Source of the DNA: Spirochaetes bacterium GWE1_32_154
Lineage (GTDB): Bacteria; Spirochaetota; GWE2-31-10
DNA length: 64,000 bases
Direction: 5' to 3'
Assembly (NCBI GenBank): GCA_001829315.1
Contig: MIAY01000001.1
Coordinates: 386,927 to 450,926 of the forward strand
The notes below the pieces were generated by a model. It did no database searches. It was not told the origin of the DNA and saw nothing but the letters and a program-made list of their open reading frames with translations. The position numbers and the translations under genes were made by a program. Positions 28,227 to 37,823 of the stretch are shown here, piece after piece. The stretch's first letter is position 1. Every line of letters starts with the position of its first letter.

Positions 28227-29902
28227 CCGTCTGGTGATTTATTATTTGCTGTTCTCTCGATAAAAACATTTGAAACAGGTAATGCGGATTGTTTAAAAAA
28301 CGAATATGCAGCCTCCCAGTCACCTTCAAAATATAGTTGCAACCCTTTTGTAAAAAAATCAATCGCATTCCGCATCGAACTGTCTACTTCAGTAATCTTT
28401 ATTGGCCAATATACCTTTTTACCCTCAGTTTTCCCTTTTACTTGTACTATATCAATATGGAGAAAATAATACTCAGTTTCATCAACCTCTTTTAAATAAT
28501 CATTCATTATATATTCTGAGCATATTACGCTAATTTTATAAATACGGGTTAAACCTTCTAATCGGGATGCAGAGTTGACATTATCACCAATAACCGTATT
28601 TGTCATTCTTTCGGATGAACCGATATTTCCATAAAATACTGATCCGCCATCAATACCAACACCGACTTCAAGCATAACCGCCTGAAAAATTCTTTTTTCA
28701 ATAGCCGTTATATACCCTCGCTCTTTAAGAAGTTCTTTTTCTTTTTCACTAATTTTTTGTCGTAAAGATTCAGCAACCATTTGTATCTGATATGCAGCCT
28801 TTAATGCATCAGATGATTTTTCCGGTTTATTTTCATCAAACGCACCAAATACCGCTAAAAGCGCATCTCCTATTATCGAACCGATTACTCCATTATTATT
28901 TAATATTTTATGTATTGCTCTTTCGTAATGAAGATTAAGTAATTTTATAATATCAATCCCTAACGTTTCTGTCATAAATGTAAAACTCTTAATATCAGAA
29001 AAAAGAATAGTTAATTCTTTTTGTGTTCCTTCCAGTTTAATTACTTTATCTTTGTATGCTTTTAATGCAATGTCTTTATTAACAAATTTTAAGAAAATAG
29101 AAAGCAGATTATTGATGGAACTCGATAATGAATTAAAAGCTGTACCTAAAAATGTTATATCATCATTAGTTGCACCTTTAAGATCAATAAGATCCATCTT
29201 TTGGGTATCTATCATAGCAATAATCGCCTGGGTAATCACTTCAACAAATCGTAAAATATATTGTAATATAAAAATACCGGTTACTGCACATATTAAAGAT
29301 AATACAAAAATTATAATTGATATATTTCTGAATATTACCCACGTTTTACTATAAAACTCTGTAAGTTGTTCACCTCGAATAATATACATATCCCATGCAG
29401 GATTATACTTATATACCCCAATATATTTCTTGTTATCAAACTGAAATGTCAAACCTCCCTCAGTAGCATTTTCTTTTTGCTTATCCAATAATGTTTTAAA
29501 CAATTCAGTATCTGTAATCAATTGATTACTTTCAATACCTGTAGCAGTTGACTGAAAAAATTTTTTACCTGATATATAATAACCGGCTGCTATGGATTTT
29601 TTATTTTTAAATTGGGAAATACCTTTTTTCATCATATTATCAATAGCAGCATCTGTATCATTATTGAATGTAAATATTTCTTTCTGAATATTCGCGTAAT
29701 TATAAAGTTCTTTTAAGTCTTTTACCATCAGCTCTTTCATCAGATTTACTAATTCAACACGATTAAAGGTAATATTTATATAATTGGTAATGAGATTAGA
29801 TGTAATAAGAAAGAGTGTAAATGCTAAAGTTATTTTGAGAGTTATCGGTATTATACGAGTATTATCTATTTTACTCCCGAATATATTTTTAAACTTGCCC
29901 AC
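28193..29902 (-). CDS. Membrane class III nucleotide cyclase, atypical substrate-specificity residues
   Basis: I prefer the GTG at 29902 (GGGGGA six bases upstream): a TATAAT at 29924-29919 lies inside the longer frame and may be this gene's -10. About 569 residues: a membrane helix (about 20-42), an extracytoplasmic Cache-like sensor, a second helix (about 188-215), a HAMP-like linker and a class III cyclase domain (about 290-490). Metal-binding residues are present (ILFSDIKSFT, IIGDALLAVFG), as are the transition-state Asn and Arg (GDNVNSASRLEGL). The lysine that normally reads adenine (DKFIGD) is Ser here (GSIIGD, about residue 342), and the second specificity position is Thr (RMTNTVIGD). 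Cyclase chemistry is likely; whether it makes cAMP or cGMP is open. Confidence 0.82.
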   Translation of the reverse strand: MGKFKNIFGSKIDNTRIIPITLKITLAFTLFLITSNLITNYINITFNRVELVNLMKELMVKDLKELYNYANIQKEIFTFNNDTDAAIDNMMKKGISQFKNKKSIAAGYYISGKKFFQSTATGIESNQLITDTELFKTLLDKQKENATEGGLTFQFDNKKYIGVYKYNPAWDMYIIRGEQLTEFYSKTWVIFRNISIIIFVLSLICAVTGIFILQYILRFVEVITQAIIAMIDTQKMDLIDLKGATNDDITFLGTAFNSLSSSINNLLSIFLKFVNKDIALKAYKDKVIKLEGTQKELTILFSDIKSFTFMTETLGIDIIKLLNLHYERAIHKILNNNGVIGSIIGDALLAVFGAFDENKPEKSSDALKAAYQIQMVAESLRQKISEKEKELLKERGYITAIEKRIFQAVMLEVGVGIDGGSVFYGNIGSSERMTNTVIGDNVNSASRLEGLTRIYKISVICSEYIMNDYLKEVDETEYYFLHIDIVQVKGKTEGKKVYWPIKITEVDSSMRNAIDFFTKGLQLYFEGDWEAAYSFFKQSALPVSNVFIERTANNKSPDGWNGIWTMTTK

Positions 29903-30046
29903 AAGAGTCCCCCATCTTATTATAGTATATACCATCTTTTAAAAAAAAGATCGAAAATTTTCATTTTATTCCATAAAAATAAGCCGTAAATAATAGAAAT
30001 TTTAATCAATTACAAATTATTCCAACTATTTTGATTTTATTTATTG

Positions 30047-30052
30047 TATAAT
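30047..30052 (+). promoter_or_regulatory. Candidate -10 element for GH13 gene
   Basis: TATAAT lies 29 bp upstream of the ATG at 30082, with no good -35 element. The 179 bp gap to the divergent cyclase gene holds nothing else recognisable. Confidence 0.35.
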
Positions 30053-30081
30053 TACCGGAATTATTTTCTACAGGGGGAAAA

Positions 30082-32430
30082 ATGAAACGATTATTTTTAT
30101 TATTAACGCTTGTATCATTATCATTATTTACAAGTAAAACGGACATCTTTGCAGCAAAAAAAACTGATAAGGTTTTATCGGTAACCACGGCTGATTTAAT
30201 TGAAATGAATTTAGTTCAATTAAAATGCTCAGGGCTTACCAATGATTTTGCCAAAGAAAAATTTGCAATTTCACCGGACATTACTATTACTAAAATGGTA
30301 AGAAAAGGGCCATATCTTGACATCTCAACAAAAGAACAATTTAAGGAAGGTGTTATTTATACGCTTACCTATGGAAAGACAAAAAAAACTATCGGGTTAA
30401 ATACAACATTTCTTGTTGAACAACGATTTAATGATATGTATTCAGATAAAAAAATGGGTTACACATTTGAAAATGGTAATTCAACTTTTAGAGTTTTTAT
30501 TCCAAGGGGAATAAAAGTAAATATCGTTGTTTTCAATAAATATGATGATGAGAACGGTCAGGTAATTGAAATGAAAAACGATGGAAATCAGGTATTTGAA
30601 TATTCACAACCCGGTGAAATGTGGGGAAAATACTATGGTTATCAGATTATAGAAAGGTCATATTCTCCGGGTAATTTTATACCAAATATGCCCCAGGATA
30701 CTATTTTTGCAGATCCTTACGGTAAAATTAATGCATCAAACAATGTATTTCCTGCAAAATACCGAACGCTTATTTATGATGACTCAAAGTTTGACTGGCA
30801 AAACACAAAGACATTAGGAATTGACATCAATGATACAATAATGCTTGAATCACATGTTAGAGATTTAACAGCACATCCATCCGCAAAATCAAAATTTCCG
30901 GGAACTTTCAAAGGACTTATCGATGCAGAAGTCGGTGGTATAAATTATATAAAAAAACTTGGAGTGAATGCCGTTGAATTTTTGCCTTTACACGATTTTG
31001 CAAATACAGAACCGCCTTACAAAATTGCTCAAAACGGCATAAGAAATGTATGGAATGTGTACAGCAGAAATTACTGGGGGTATATGACCAATAGTTTTTT
31101 CTCACCAGAAACATACTATGGTTCTGATGGTTCAATGGACTCAAAAAAATGGAATGGAACCGACGGAAAAACAGTTGAAGAACTGAAAACAGCAATCAGA
31201 GAATTTCATAAAAACGGAATAGCGGTAATGCTTGATGTTGTGTATAATCATATTTCCCAGTATGATGTTAATTCACTGAAACTAATTGATTACGATTATT
31301 ACTTCAAAAAAGTTGAAAAAACCGGATGCGGTAATGAAGTTGAAACACGACGAAAAATGGTTAGAAGAATGGTCCTTGACTCATTAAAATACTGGATGAA
31401 TGAATATAAAATCGATGGTTTCAGATTTGACCTTGCAGCATCACATGATGTTAAAACAGTACAAACTATTTATGATGAATTACGACTTATTAATCCAAAA
31501 GTTTATATCGTAGCTGAGCCATGGGGTGGAGAAGGTGCCAGTACCAAAGCAGATTTCAAGAAAATCGGCTGGTCACTTTGGAGCGATGAAATAAGAAATT
31601 CTATTCGTGGCGGAAATAACAGACCGACTGGTCCCGGTACTTCATTTATGTTAGGTACAGCAAACAATGCTTCCGGTTTAATTAATCACTGGAAAGGAAC
31701 AACATTAGGAAATCCATATCAGTCAGTTGGTTATATTGAATCACATGATGATGCAACAATTGGTGATATAGTACGGATTTTATCCGGTGCATATTCAATA
31801 CAAAACGCTGACGGCTCAATTAACAGAATTAAAAACCTTGAAGATTACCTTAAACTTAATCCTGAGTTAATTAATGCATCAAAAGTTGGGGCAACGGCAC
31901 TGTTTCTTACCCAGGGACCGATTATGATGCATCTTGGACAGGAATGGGCTCGTGGAAAAGTGACTCCGGACTTAACGAAATATGGCATTGAAGAACTTGA
32001 TAATAAAGGAAAACTTGGCAGTTCATCTGATAATGTTGTAGCATTTACCCCGACTCCAAATTCATATTCTGCTGACAATGAAACAAACTACATTAACTTT
32101 GATCACATTAAACTTAATCAGGATCTTTTTAACTATTATCAAGGGTTAATTAAACTTAGAAAATCAGAAAGTCTGCTTGGTAATGCAAAACCTGAGCAAG
32201 TTACCATTCTTGATAATGCTAATAAAAATTCACTTGGTGTAATCATTGGTGATAAAATAATCGGTTTGGTTAATTCAGATAAAACCAATAAAGCAACGTA
32301 TACTATCCCGACAGGTAAATATAAAGTTGTCGCTGATAAAAACAAAGCCGGAACTGATACTATTCGTGAAGTGAATGGCGGTGAAATAATTGTTGAAGAA
32401 GCATCTTCAATAATACTTATTAAACTATAA
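30082..32430 (+). CDS. Secreted GH13 debranching-type glycosidase (pullulanase/isoamylase-like)
   Basis: 782 residues with a signal peptide (about 1-25). A beta-rich N-terminal part includes a CBM48-like segment (FRVFIPRGIKVNIVVFN). The GH13 barrel has all the expected motifs: DVVYNHIS (region I), DGFRFDLA with the nucleophile Asp (about residue 445), VAEPWGG with the acid/base Glu (about 478) and ESHDD (about 554). NYWGYMTNSFFSP resembles the isoamylase/GlgX version more than the YNWGY motif of classical type I pullulanases, so exact linkage specificity is uncertain; hydrolysis of alpha-1,6 branches in extracellular or periplasmic alpha-glucans is likely. AGGGGGA precedes the ATG. A strong terminator follows directly, so it appears monocistronic. 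Confidence 0.85.
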   Translation: MKRLFLLLTLVSLSLFTSKTDIFAAKKTDKVLSVTTADLIEMNLVQLKCSGLTNDFAKEKFAISPDITITKMVRKGPYLDISTKEQFKEGVIYTLTYGKTKKTIGLNTTFLVEQRFNDMYSDKKMGYTFENGNSTFRVFIPRGIKVNIVVFNKYDDENGQVIEMKNDGNQVFEYSQPGEMWGKYYGYQIIERSYSPGNFIPNMPQDTIFADPYGKINASNNVFPAKYRTLIYDDSKFDWQNTKTLGIDINDTIMLESHVRDLTAHPSAKSKFPGTFKGLIDAEVGGINYIKKLGVNAVEFLPLHDFANTEPPYKIAQNGIRNVWNVYSRNYWGYMTNSFFSPETYYGSDGSMDSKKWNGTDGKTVEELKTAIREFHKNGIAVMLDVVYNHISQYDVNSLKLIDYDYYFKKVEKTGCGNEVETRRKMVRRMVLDSLKYWMNEYKIDGFRFDLAASHDVKTVQTIYDELRLINPKVYIVAEPWGGEGASTKADFKKIGWSLWSDEIRNSIRGGNNRPTGPGTSFMLGTANNASGLINHWKGTTLGNPYQSVGYIESHDDATIGDIVRILSGAYSIQNADGSINRIKNLEDYLKLNPELINASKVGATALFLTQGPIMMHLGQEWARGKVTPDLTKYGIEELDNKGKLGSSSDNVVAFTPTPNSYSADNETNYINFDHIKLNQDLFNYYQGLIKLRKSESLLGNAKPEQVTILDNANKNSLGVIIGDKIIGLVNSDKTNKATYTIPTGKYKVVADKNKAGTDTIREVNGGEIIVEEASSIILIKL

Positions 32431-32474
32431 AAAAAAGGGTCTGTTCTGAAACATTCAGAACAGACCCTTTTTAA
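32431..32474. terminator. Bidirectional rho-independent terminator
   Basis: A 14 bp perfect stem (32437-32450 with 32454-32467) with loop ACA is flanked by A6 on the left and T5 on the right, so it can act on both strands. It closes the rightward GH13 gene and the leftward PAS gene. Confidence 0.92.
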
Positions 32475-32479
32475 ATTAT

Positions 32480-33100
32480 TTACAAAATATGTCCGTAAAA
32501 CTTATGAACACAATCAGGACACAAACTATGTGTAATTTCCATTTTAACTTTCTGACGTAAAAACTCTTCAATCTCACACCATGTTTCTTCATTAATTCTA
32601 ACTTTTTTACAATGTGAACATAATGGTAGTAGCATAATGGCATGATTCATTTCTGAAGAAATACGATATGTTTCAATTCGTTGTAAAACTAAACCGCTTG
32701 TATCTTTTATCGGATATGATTTATAATGAAAATGTAATGTTTTATCATTGATTTTGAATAATAACCCATCACGTGCAATATCAATAGCAGATTTATTCCA
32801 CTCACTCAATATTCGTGCATCCTCTTTAACTATTGCATTATAGTGTGCTAACATATCACTCAGCACTATTTGAGGTTTTATACCAAATAACGTTTCATAA
32901 TTATCAGAAACATAGATAAATTTATTTTTCGTTCTGATTAGTATTGCAAGATCAATAACATTTATTATAGTATTAAGTCTTTCATTTGTTTTATTAAGTT
33001 CCTGAATGATTTTATTTTTTTGAAACAATTCAGATTCAAGTATTGAGATTTTTTGAAATAATTTATCAATATTCTGGCTACTAAAATCTTTTTCATTCAT
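32480..33100 (-). CDS. PAS-domain protein with C-terminal CxxC zinc-finger-like tail
   Basis: 206 residues. A coiled coil (about 1-45) is followed by a PAS domain (about 50-150, KFIYVSDNYETLFGIKP) and a tail with LCSHCKKVRINEETW and SLCPDCVHKFY. This CxxCKK...W...SHxxCPDC tail commonly follows PAS domains in signalling proteins, where a kinase or cyclase output often precedes or replaces it. No output domain is present, so it may signal by protein contact. AAGGA lies before the ATG. It is convergent with the GH13 gene and shares its bidirectional terminator. Confidence 0.75.
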   Translation of the reverse strand: MNEKDFSSQNIDKLFQKISILESELFQKNKIIQELNKTNERLNTIINVIDLAILIRTKNKFIYVSDNYETLFGIKPQIVLSDMLAHYNAIVKEDARILSEWNKSAIDIARDGLLFKINDKTLHFHYKSYPIKDTSGLVLQRIETYRISSEMNHAIMLLPLCSHCKKVRINEETWCEIEEFLRQKVKMEITHSLCPDCVHKFYGHIL

Positions 33101-33157
33101 TGAACATACTATCCTTACAAACTAAATAGAGGTTGTATTGCTACAACCTCCATTATA

Positions 33158-34120
33158 TTATATTTTATATAAACCGTCTTTTGTTTTAAACATTTTTTCC
33201 AGAGTATCTTTATGAAATAAGAAAAGATAAGGACTGCTTTCTGTTTTAACTATAAAGTTACCGATATCATCCCCGTCAGCCGGATAAAACTCAAGAATCT
33301 GAGTACCTGTTTTGAACTCAAGTTGAATATTACCAATTCTTGATTTGCCATCCAGATTACCACTAATCTTAAAATTATCAGACTTTAGTGTTAATAAACT
33401 ATTGACTAAACCTTTAACAATTAATTGATCAAGTTCTCTGTTTTCAGATTCGGGAATAACCGAATAGACATTATCAGGTCCTGACATAATTGTATAATCA
33501 GACTTAAAGAAATCAAGGTTTAAATCAAATCGAATGCTTTTCAAATCACTTGCTGTTTTACCGGTAACTATTCTTCTGTCGGTCCAGTCTTTATACAATG
33601 CAGTTGACATTGCTTTAAGATTTGAATCAATCTGTCTTACTCTATTCTCACCATCTTTTCTAATATATGTAGTTCCTCTTCTTGAACCGACACTACCAAT
33701 TTGAAGTTTGAACTCTTTTGATTTGTTATTTTTTATAGTAAGATTTTGAACAACTTTCTGATCCAAACCATACGTTGCATCACTTTTCTCATCACTACCT
33801 GTATATGTTACAAAACCATCGGACAAATTACCGAGTATATCAAGATAATCTTTAATTTTATCAGCATCTGCCGGTAATTTTGTACCTTCATATTCAATAA
33901 ACCATTTTTTATCTTCAAGAACTGCTTTAAAACCATCAATTGAATCATTTAATTCAAATGACACAATAGTTTGTTTATTAAGCCCTTTAAATAATTCTTT
34001 AGATACCTGTCGGGTTTTTAAACTTGAGAATGAAAACACATTTACAAAAATAAGTATTACAATTTGTATTGCAAGAATAATTGACAATCTTTTAATTAAT
34101 GTACTGTTTTTATCGTTCAT
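33158..34120 (-). CDS. DUF4340-type protein of Gld-like ABC operon
   Basis: 320 residues with an N-terminal membrane helix (about 11-31), then a predominantly beta extracytoplasmic domain with repeated patterns such as WFIEYEGTKLPADADKIKDY, typical of the DUF4340 family found beside GldG-like proteins. Its first base is the last base of the gldG-like stop, so translation is coupled. It is the last gene of a four-gene operon. The molecular role of the family is unknown; partnership with the ABC transporter is inferred from conserved context. Confidence 0.75.
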   Translation of the reverse strand: MNDKNSTLIKRLSIILAIQIVILIFVNVFSFSSLKTRQVSKELFKGLNKQTIVSFELNDSIDGFKAVLEDKKWFIEYEGTKLPADADKIKDYLDILGNLSDGFVTYTGSDEKSDATYGLDQKVVQNLTIKNNKSKEFKLQIGSVGSRRGTTYIRKDGENRVRQIDSNLKAMSTALYKDWTDRRIVTGKTASDLKSIRFDLNLDFFKSDYTIMSGPDNVYSVIPESENRELDQLIVKGLVNSLLTLKSDNFKISGNLDGKSRIGNIQLEFKTGTQILEFYPADGDDIGNFIVKTESSPYLFLFHKDTLEKMFKTKDGLYKI

Positions 34121-35784
34121 TATTTACCACCATCCTTTTCAAGAACTTCAGGATTACTAAATCTGTTCTCTATTAGTTTATATTTCTTTCGTCTGATAAC
34201 ACTGACAAAAATACCAATGATAATAAATAAAACAGGTATACCATATGTAGTAAAACCAATTATTATATTTTTATATGCATTAAACATAGTTTTATTTAAA
34301 ACTTTATTTAATGGTCTTGAAAATTTACCTTTATTTCGTATGCTGATTAACGAACCGTCTTTTGTTAACCAGTCAATAGCATTTAAAGCTAACAACAATT
34401 CATCTTCTCTATTAACAAAATCAGCAGAAAGGAAATCTTCATTAGCAATTACAACTATTTTTGATTTACCATTACTGATAAATGGCGTTTCTTTTGATGC
34501 ATCACCCTCATTTTTCGGTACCGGCTTATCAGCAAAACTACTTGAAACAGCACCGTCATAACTTACCCCGAGAACAAACTGCTCTTTTCCCTCTTGTGTC
34601 GGATATTTATAGCTATCAAGATCAACTTTGTAATCGCTTTTCATGCTCCATGCTTCTTTTGTTGTAGTAAATAATATTTTAGTATTTTCCTTTGCTCTAT
34701 CGGCAATAGTTATTGATGAAGGCCAGAAAAGATTAATTGTACTAAAATCTTCAACGATAACACTTTCCTTGTTAAGGTTTTCTGTAGCAATTTTTACCCA
34801 CAAAGGATATCGAAGTTTTTCTACAAATAACTGTCCTCTCTGAGCTACCGGGTTAAATGAAAGATTATCTCCGACAAGATCTGCATTGACCGTAATTCCG
34901 TAATCAGCTAACAATCGAATCATAGGATTTTGAGAAGGATAAGCCTGAGGACCGCCGTATTGACTGTTAAAATTGAGTACAACACCATTTAACACTGCGA
35001 GAATGTTACCACCGGACATAACAAACTGGTCTATTTTATACGTTTGATATTCAGTAAGTGCTTCACCACCAACTATAATAAGTGTTGTTACATCCTGAGG
35101 GATTTGTGCAGCATCAGAAATAATTTCTGCATCTTTATATTCTGCAGTTACGAACTGATATAAATGTCTGTAGTCTTTTTCAAGAGTCCTGGTATTTGAT
35201 GAAACTAATATTCCAATTTTTTCATTGTTTTCTGAACCCATTAATTGACTTAATTCAATATCAAGATCATATTCAAATTTGGCATCAGTAAACAAAGTTC
35301 CCATTGTTGTTGCCTTTCCCTTATAGTCTATAACAAGACCGGAAAAACCTAAGGTATTTTTTGCTTCAGCACCATCGTTTTGTGATAAAGAAACTGTTTT
35401 AATACCCAATTTTTCAATTTCATCAATTTTTTGACGATCATTAGGGTTTTCAAAACTTAATTCATTCAATTTATACTCAATCATACCTTTACTGTTATTT
35501 TCATATTCCTGTAATGTATCATCAATATATTGAATTACCTGTGCAATTCCCGGAACACCCTGAGTTCTTTTTTCATAGTAATAATTAATTATAAGTTTGT
35601 TTTCAAGTTTCTGAATAAGATCAATAGTAGGTTTACTGATTGAATATTTCTTTCCATCTGTAAAATCTAATCGTAGATACACTTTATTCATAAGCGTATA
35701 GAAAACAAAACCATTTATAAGTACAAGAACGAAGATAATCATCGTCTGTAACTTCTTCAATTTTATTCCTTCAATTTTTTTCAT
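34120..35784 (-). CDS. GldG-like ABC-transporter auxiliary protein
   Basis: 554 residues: an N-terminal membrane helix (about 13-33), a large extracytoplasmic domain with the GldG/ABC-auxiliary pattern (FTDGKKYSISKPTIDLI; IIVGGEALTEYQTYKIDQFV; DFVNREDELLLALNAIDWL), and a C-terminal helix (about 508-530, GIPVLFIIIGIFVSVI) before a basic tail. In gliding Bacteroidetes GldG works with GldA and GldF; in other phyla the same gene set exists without gliding and its cargo is unknown. Three bases separate it from the permease gene upstream. GGAG precedes the ATG. Confidence 0.8.
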   Translation of the reverse strand: MKKIEGIKLKKLQTMIIFVLVLINGFVFYTLMNKVYLRLDFTDGKKYSISKPTIDLIQKLENKLIINYYYEKRTQGVPGIAQVIQYIDDTLQEYENNSKGMIEYKLNELSFENPNDRQKIDEIEKLGIKTVSLSQNDGAEAKNTLGFSGLVIDYKGKATTMGTLFTDAKFEYDLDIELSQLMGSENNEKIGILVSSNTRTLEKDYRHLYQFVTAEYKDAEIISDAAQIPQDVTTLIIVGGEALTEYQTYKIDQFVMSGGNILAVLNGVVLNFNSQYGGPQAYPSQNPMIRLLADYGITVNADLVGDNLSFNPVAQRGQLFVEKLRYPLWVKIATENLNKESVIVEDFSTINLFWPSSITIADRAKENTKILFTTTKEAWSMKSDYKVDLDSYKYPTQEGKEQFVLGVSYDGAVSSSFADKPVPKNEGDASKETPFISNGKSKIVVIANEDFLSADFVNREDELLLALNAIDWLTKDGSLISIRNKGKFSRPLNKVLNKTMFNAYKNIIIGFTTYGIPVLFIIIGIFVSVIRRKKYKLIENRFSNPEVLEKDGGK

Positions 35785-35787
35785 CGT

Positions 35788-36534
35788 TTAACTCCATTTT
35801 CTGCTTTCAAGGCTCTTCATATTAAAATAGAAGAAAAGCATTGCAAGACCAAGATAGTAAACTACATCTTTTGTATGAATAACCCCTTTACTGAAGTTAT
35901 TAAAATGAGTTGATAAACTAATCTCATTCAGGATAACTTTTAACCAGCCCAGCCAATCAGGGAAAATCATAACATACGCGGATGTTATATAACCGCAGAG
36001 GGTTAATAAAAGTAAGATAGAACTGCTTAATAAAAATGAATCGATTAATTCCATTGTTAAACTTGACATGAAAAAAGTAATGGCAATATAGGTTGCAGCC
36101 ATCAGCATAGCACCGACATATTGAGTAAAAATCTGACCCCAGTCAAAATCACCCATTGTAAGCTGAGTTAAAATTGGAATAAATAATGTACTGCCGACAG
36201 CGATACCAACTAATGCCCAGGCAGCAAAAAATTTACCTGCAATTACTTTCCATTGAGATATTGGAAATGTAAAAAGCATTTCTATAGTACCCTCATTTTT
36301 CTCTTTTGCCCAGCTACCCATGGTAAGACCGGGAATAAATATGATAAACACATACGGCATCATTTGAAAAAATCTTCTCATTGTTGCCATTTCTTCTTTA
36401 AAAATTCCGCCAAAGAAATAGAAAAACATAAGATTTGGTATGAAAATAAATAAAACAATAAATACATACGCAATTGAAGAGTTAAAATAACTTGAGAACT
36501 CTTTTTTGAAAATAGGACCGATTTTATTATACAT
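35788..36534 (-). CDS. ABC-2 type permease, GldF-like
   Basis: 248 residues with six hydrophobic segments. The opening (GPIFKKEFSSYFNSSIAYVF) and the internal signature GSWAKEKNEGTIEMLFTFPI match ABC-2 permeases of the GldF group. Length is typical. The ATG overlaps the end of the ATPase gene by eight bases, and GGGGGA precedes it. It forms the membrane channel of the transporter. Confidence 0.85.
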   Translation of the reverse strand: MYNKIGPIFKKEFSSYFNSSIAYVFIVLFIFIPNLMFFYFFGGIFKEEMATMRRFFQMMPYVFIIFIPGLTMGSWAKEKNEGTIEMLFTFPISQWKVIAGKFFAAWALVGIAVGSTLFIPILTQLTMGDFDWGQIFTQYVGAMLMAATYIAITFFMSSLTMELIDSFLLSSSILLLLTLCGYITSAYVMIFPDWLGWLKVILNEISLSTHFNNFSKGVIHTKDVVYYLGLAMLFFYFNMKSLESRKWS

Positions 36535-37474
36535 TATCTTCCCCCTGACTCGTTAATTTGAGGAAAATTTCTTCAAGATTTGCTTTTTTGATTTCAGAAG
36601 AAACTAATTTCCAATTATTTGAATTAGACTTAAGATTTTTTTCAAAATCACTGCCTTCAGAAATAAGAGCTTTAAATCTGAATTGATTTTTACCTTCTTT
36701 CTTCTCAAATTCAATTTTCCATGCACCTTTTATTTGAGAAATTTCATCCTCAATTGATAATAAACTTTCACCTTCAACAACAAAGTCAATAAATTGCTCT
36801 TTATCATACGTTTTCATCAATTCCTGAATACTATTATCTGCAACTTTTTCACCATTATTGATAATGATAACTTTCTCACACATAGCTTCAATTTCTGAAA
36901 GAACATGAGTTGATAAAATAATTGTTTTCTTTTCGCTTAGTTTTCTTAAGATTTTTCTAAACATAATAATTTGATTAGGATCCAAACCGGCTGTCGGTTC
37001 ATCAAGTATTAAAATTTCCGGGTCATGAATCATTGCAGATGCAAGACCAACTCTTTTTTTATAACCGTTCGATAATTCTGAAATACGTTTTGACGCAACT
37101 TTTTCCAATGCAACAAGTTTAATCATACTTTGGATAGCATCATCGGCTTTTTCATTTGAAATACCACGAATTTCTGATATGAATTTTAAATATTCATATA
37201 CAATCATGTCCTGATACATCGGGGATTTCTCAGGAAGATACCCTATTTTACTTTTAATCTCGATAGGGTTGTCGATGGTATTTAATCCATCAACCAGCAC
37301 TTCACCCTCTGAAGGATTTAGAAAACCGGTAATAATTTTCATTATTGTACTTTTCCCGGCTCCGTTCGGGCCTAACAACCCAACAATTTCGCCTTTGCCT
37401 ATGGTAAAAGTTACCCCTTTAACAGCAGGTTTACCATGACCATAGCTTTTTACCAAGTTCTTAACACTAATCAT
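36527..37474 (-). CDS. ABC transporter ATP-binding protein, GldA-like
   Basis: 315 residues. Walker A is LLGPNGAGKST (about 33-43), the ABC signature is ELSNGYKKRVGLA (about 135), Walker B is ILILDEPTAGLD, and the His switch is STHVLSE. The C-terminal extension of about 80 residues (after about 230) is typical of ABC-2 exporter ATPases. AGGTGAGG lies before the ATG. It is the first gene of the ATPase-permease-GldG-DUF4340 operon; together they should export or extrude an unknown envelope substrate. Confidence 0.88.
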   Translation of the reverse strand: MISVKNLVKSYGHGKPAVKGVTFTIGKGEIVGLLGPNGAGKSTIMKIITGFLNPSEGEVLVDGLNTIDNPIEIKSKIGYLPEKSPMYQDMIVYEYLKFISEIRGISNEKADDAIQSMIKLVALEKVASKRISELSNGYKKRVGLASAMIHDPEILILDEPTAGLDPNQIIMFRKILRKLSEKKTIILSTHVLSEIEAMCEKVIIINNGEKVADNSIQELMKTYDKEQFIDFVVEGESLLSIEDEISQIKGAWKIEFEKKEGKNQFRFKALISEGSDFEKNLKSNSNNWKLVSSEIKKANLEEIFLKLTSQGEDNV

Positions 37475-37540
37475 AATGCCTCACCTGAACCTTATTTTTT
37501 TTATAACGGGATACACCCATTTTTTTACTACCATAGAACC

Positions 37541-37562
37541 GTAAAAAAGAGTTCTTTTTTAC
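37541..37562. repeat. 22 bp near-palindrome upstream of ABC operon
   Basis: GTAAAAAAGA and TCTTTTTTAC are exact reverse complements separated by two bases. A second short palindrome (CTCTTGCAAGAG) lies at 37582-37593. Both sit between the 71-residue gene and the ABC operon and could be an operator or an attenuating hairpin. Confidence 0.4.
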
Positions 37563-37598
37563 ATTTTTTTTATAACTGATTCTCTTGCAAGAGTTTCA

Positions 37599-37814
37599 TT
37601 AATTCTTTCTAATATCTATTATTTCATTCAACACTTTATTAAGTTTTTTCTTCATTTTTGCTTTTACTTTATCATTATAATATTCAACATTACTTTCTAA
37701 AGTGTTTAATTCATTTCTGATTAATATCACAATATTTTTCAAATCCTTATCAAGCGAATTCTCTTCATTGAAATTAAACCCGTTTAACTCTTCCTGAGAA
37801 ATTACGTTGCTCAT
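37599..37814 (-). CDS. Small helical protein of unknown function
   Basis: 71 residues, acidic at the N-terminus and strongly basic and helical at the C-terminus (KVKAKMKKKLNKVLNEI). AGGAG is placed well before the ATG. It follows the YD-repeat protein gene by nine bases and is likely the last gene of the ftsY unit. No family is recognised; the amphipathic helices suggest a dimeric or membrane- or RNA-associated peptide, without proof. Confidence 0.55.
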   Translation of the reverse strand: MSNVISQEELNGFNFNEENSLDKDLKNIVILIRNELNTLESNVEYYNDKVKAKMKKKLNKVLNEIIDIRKN

Positions 37815-37823
37815 AGAAAACTC

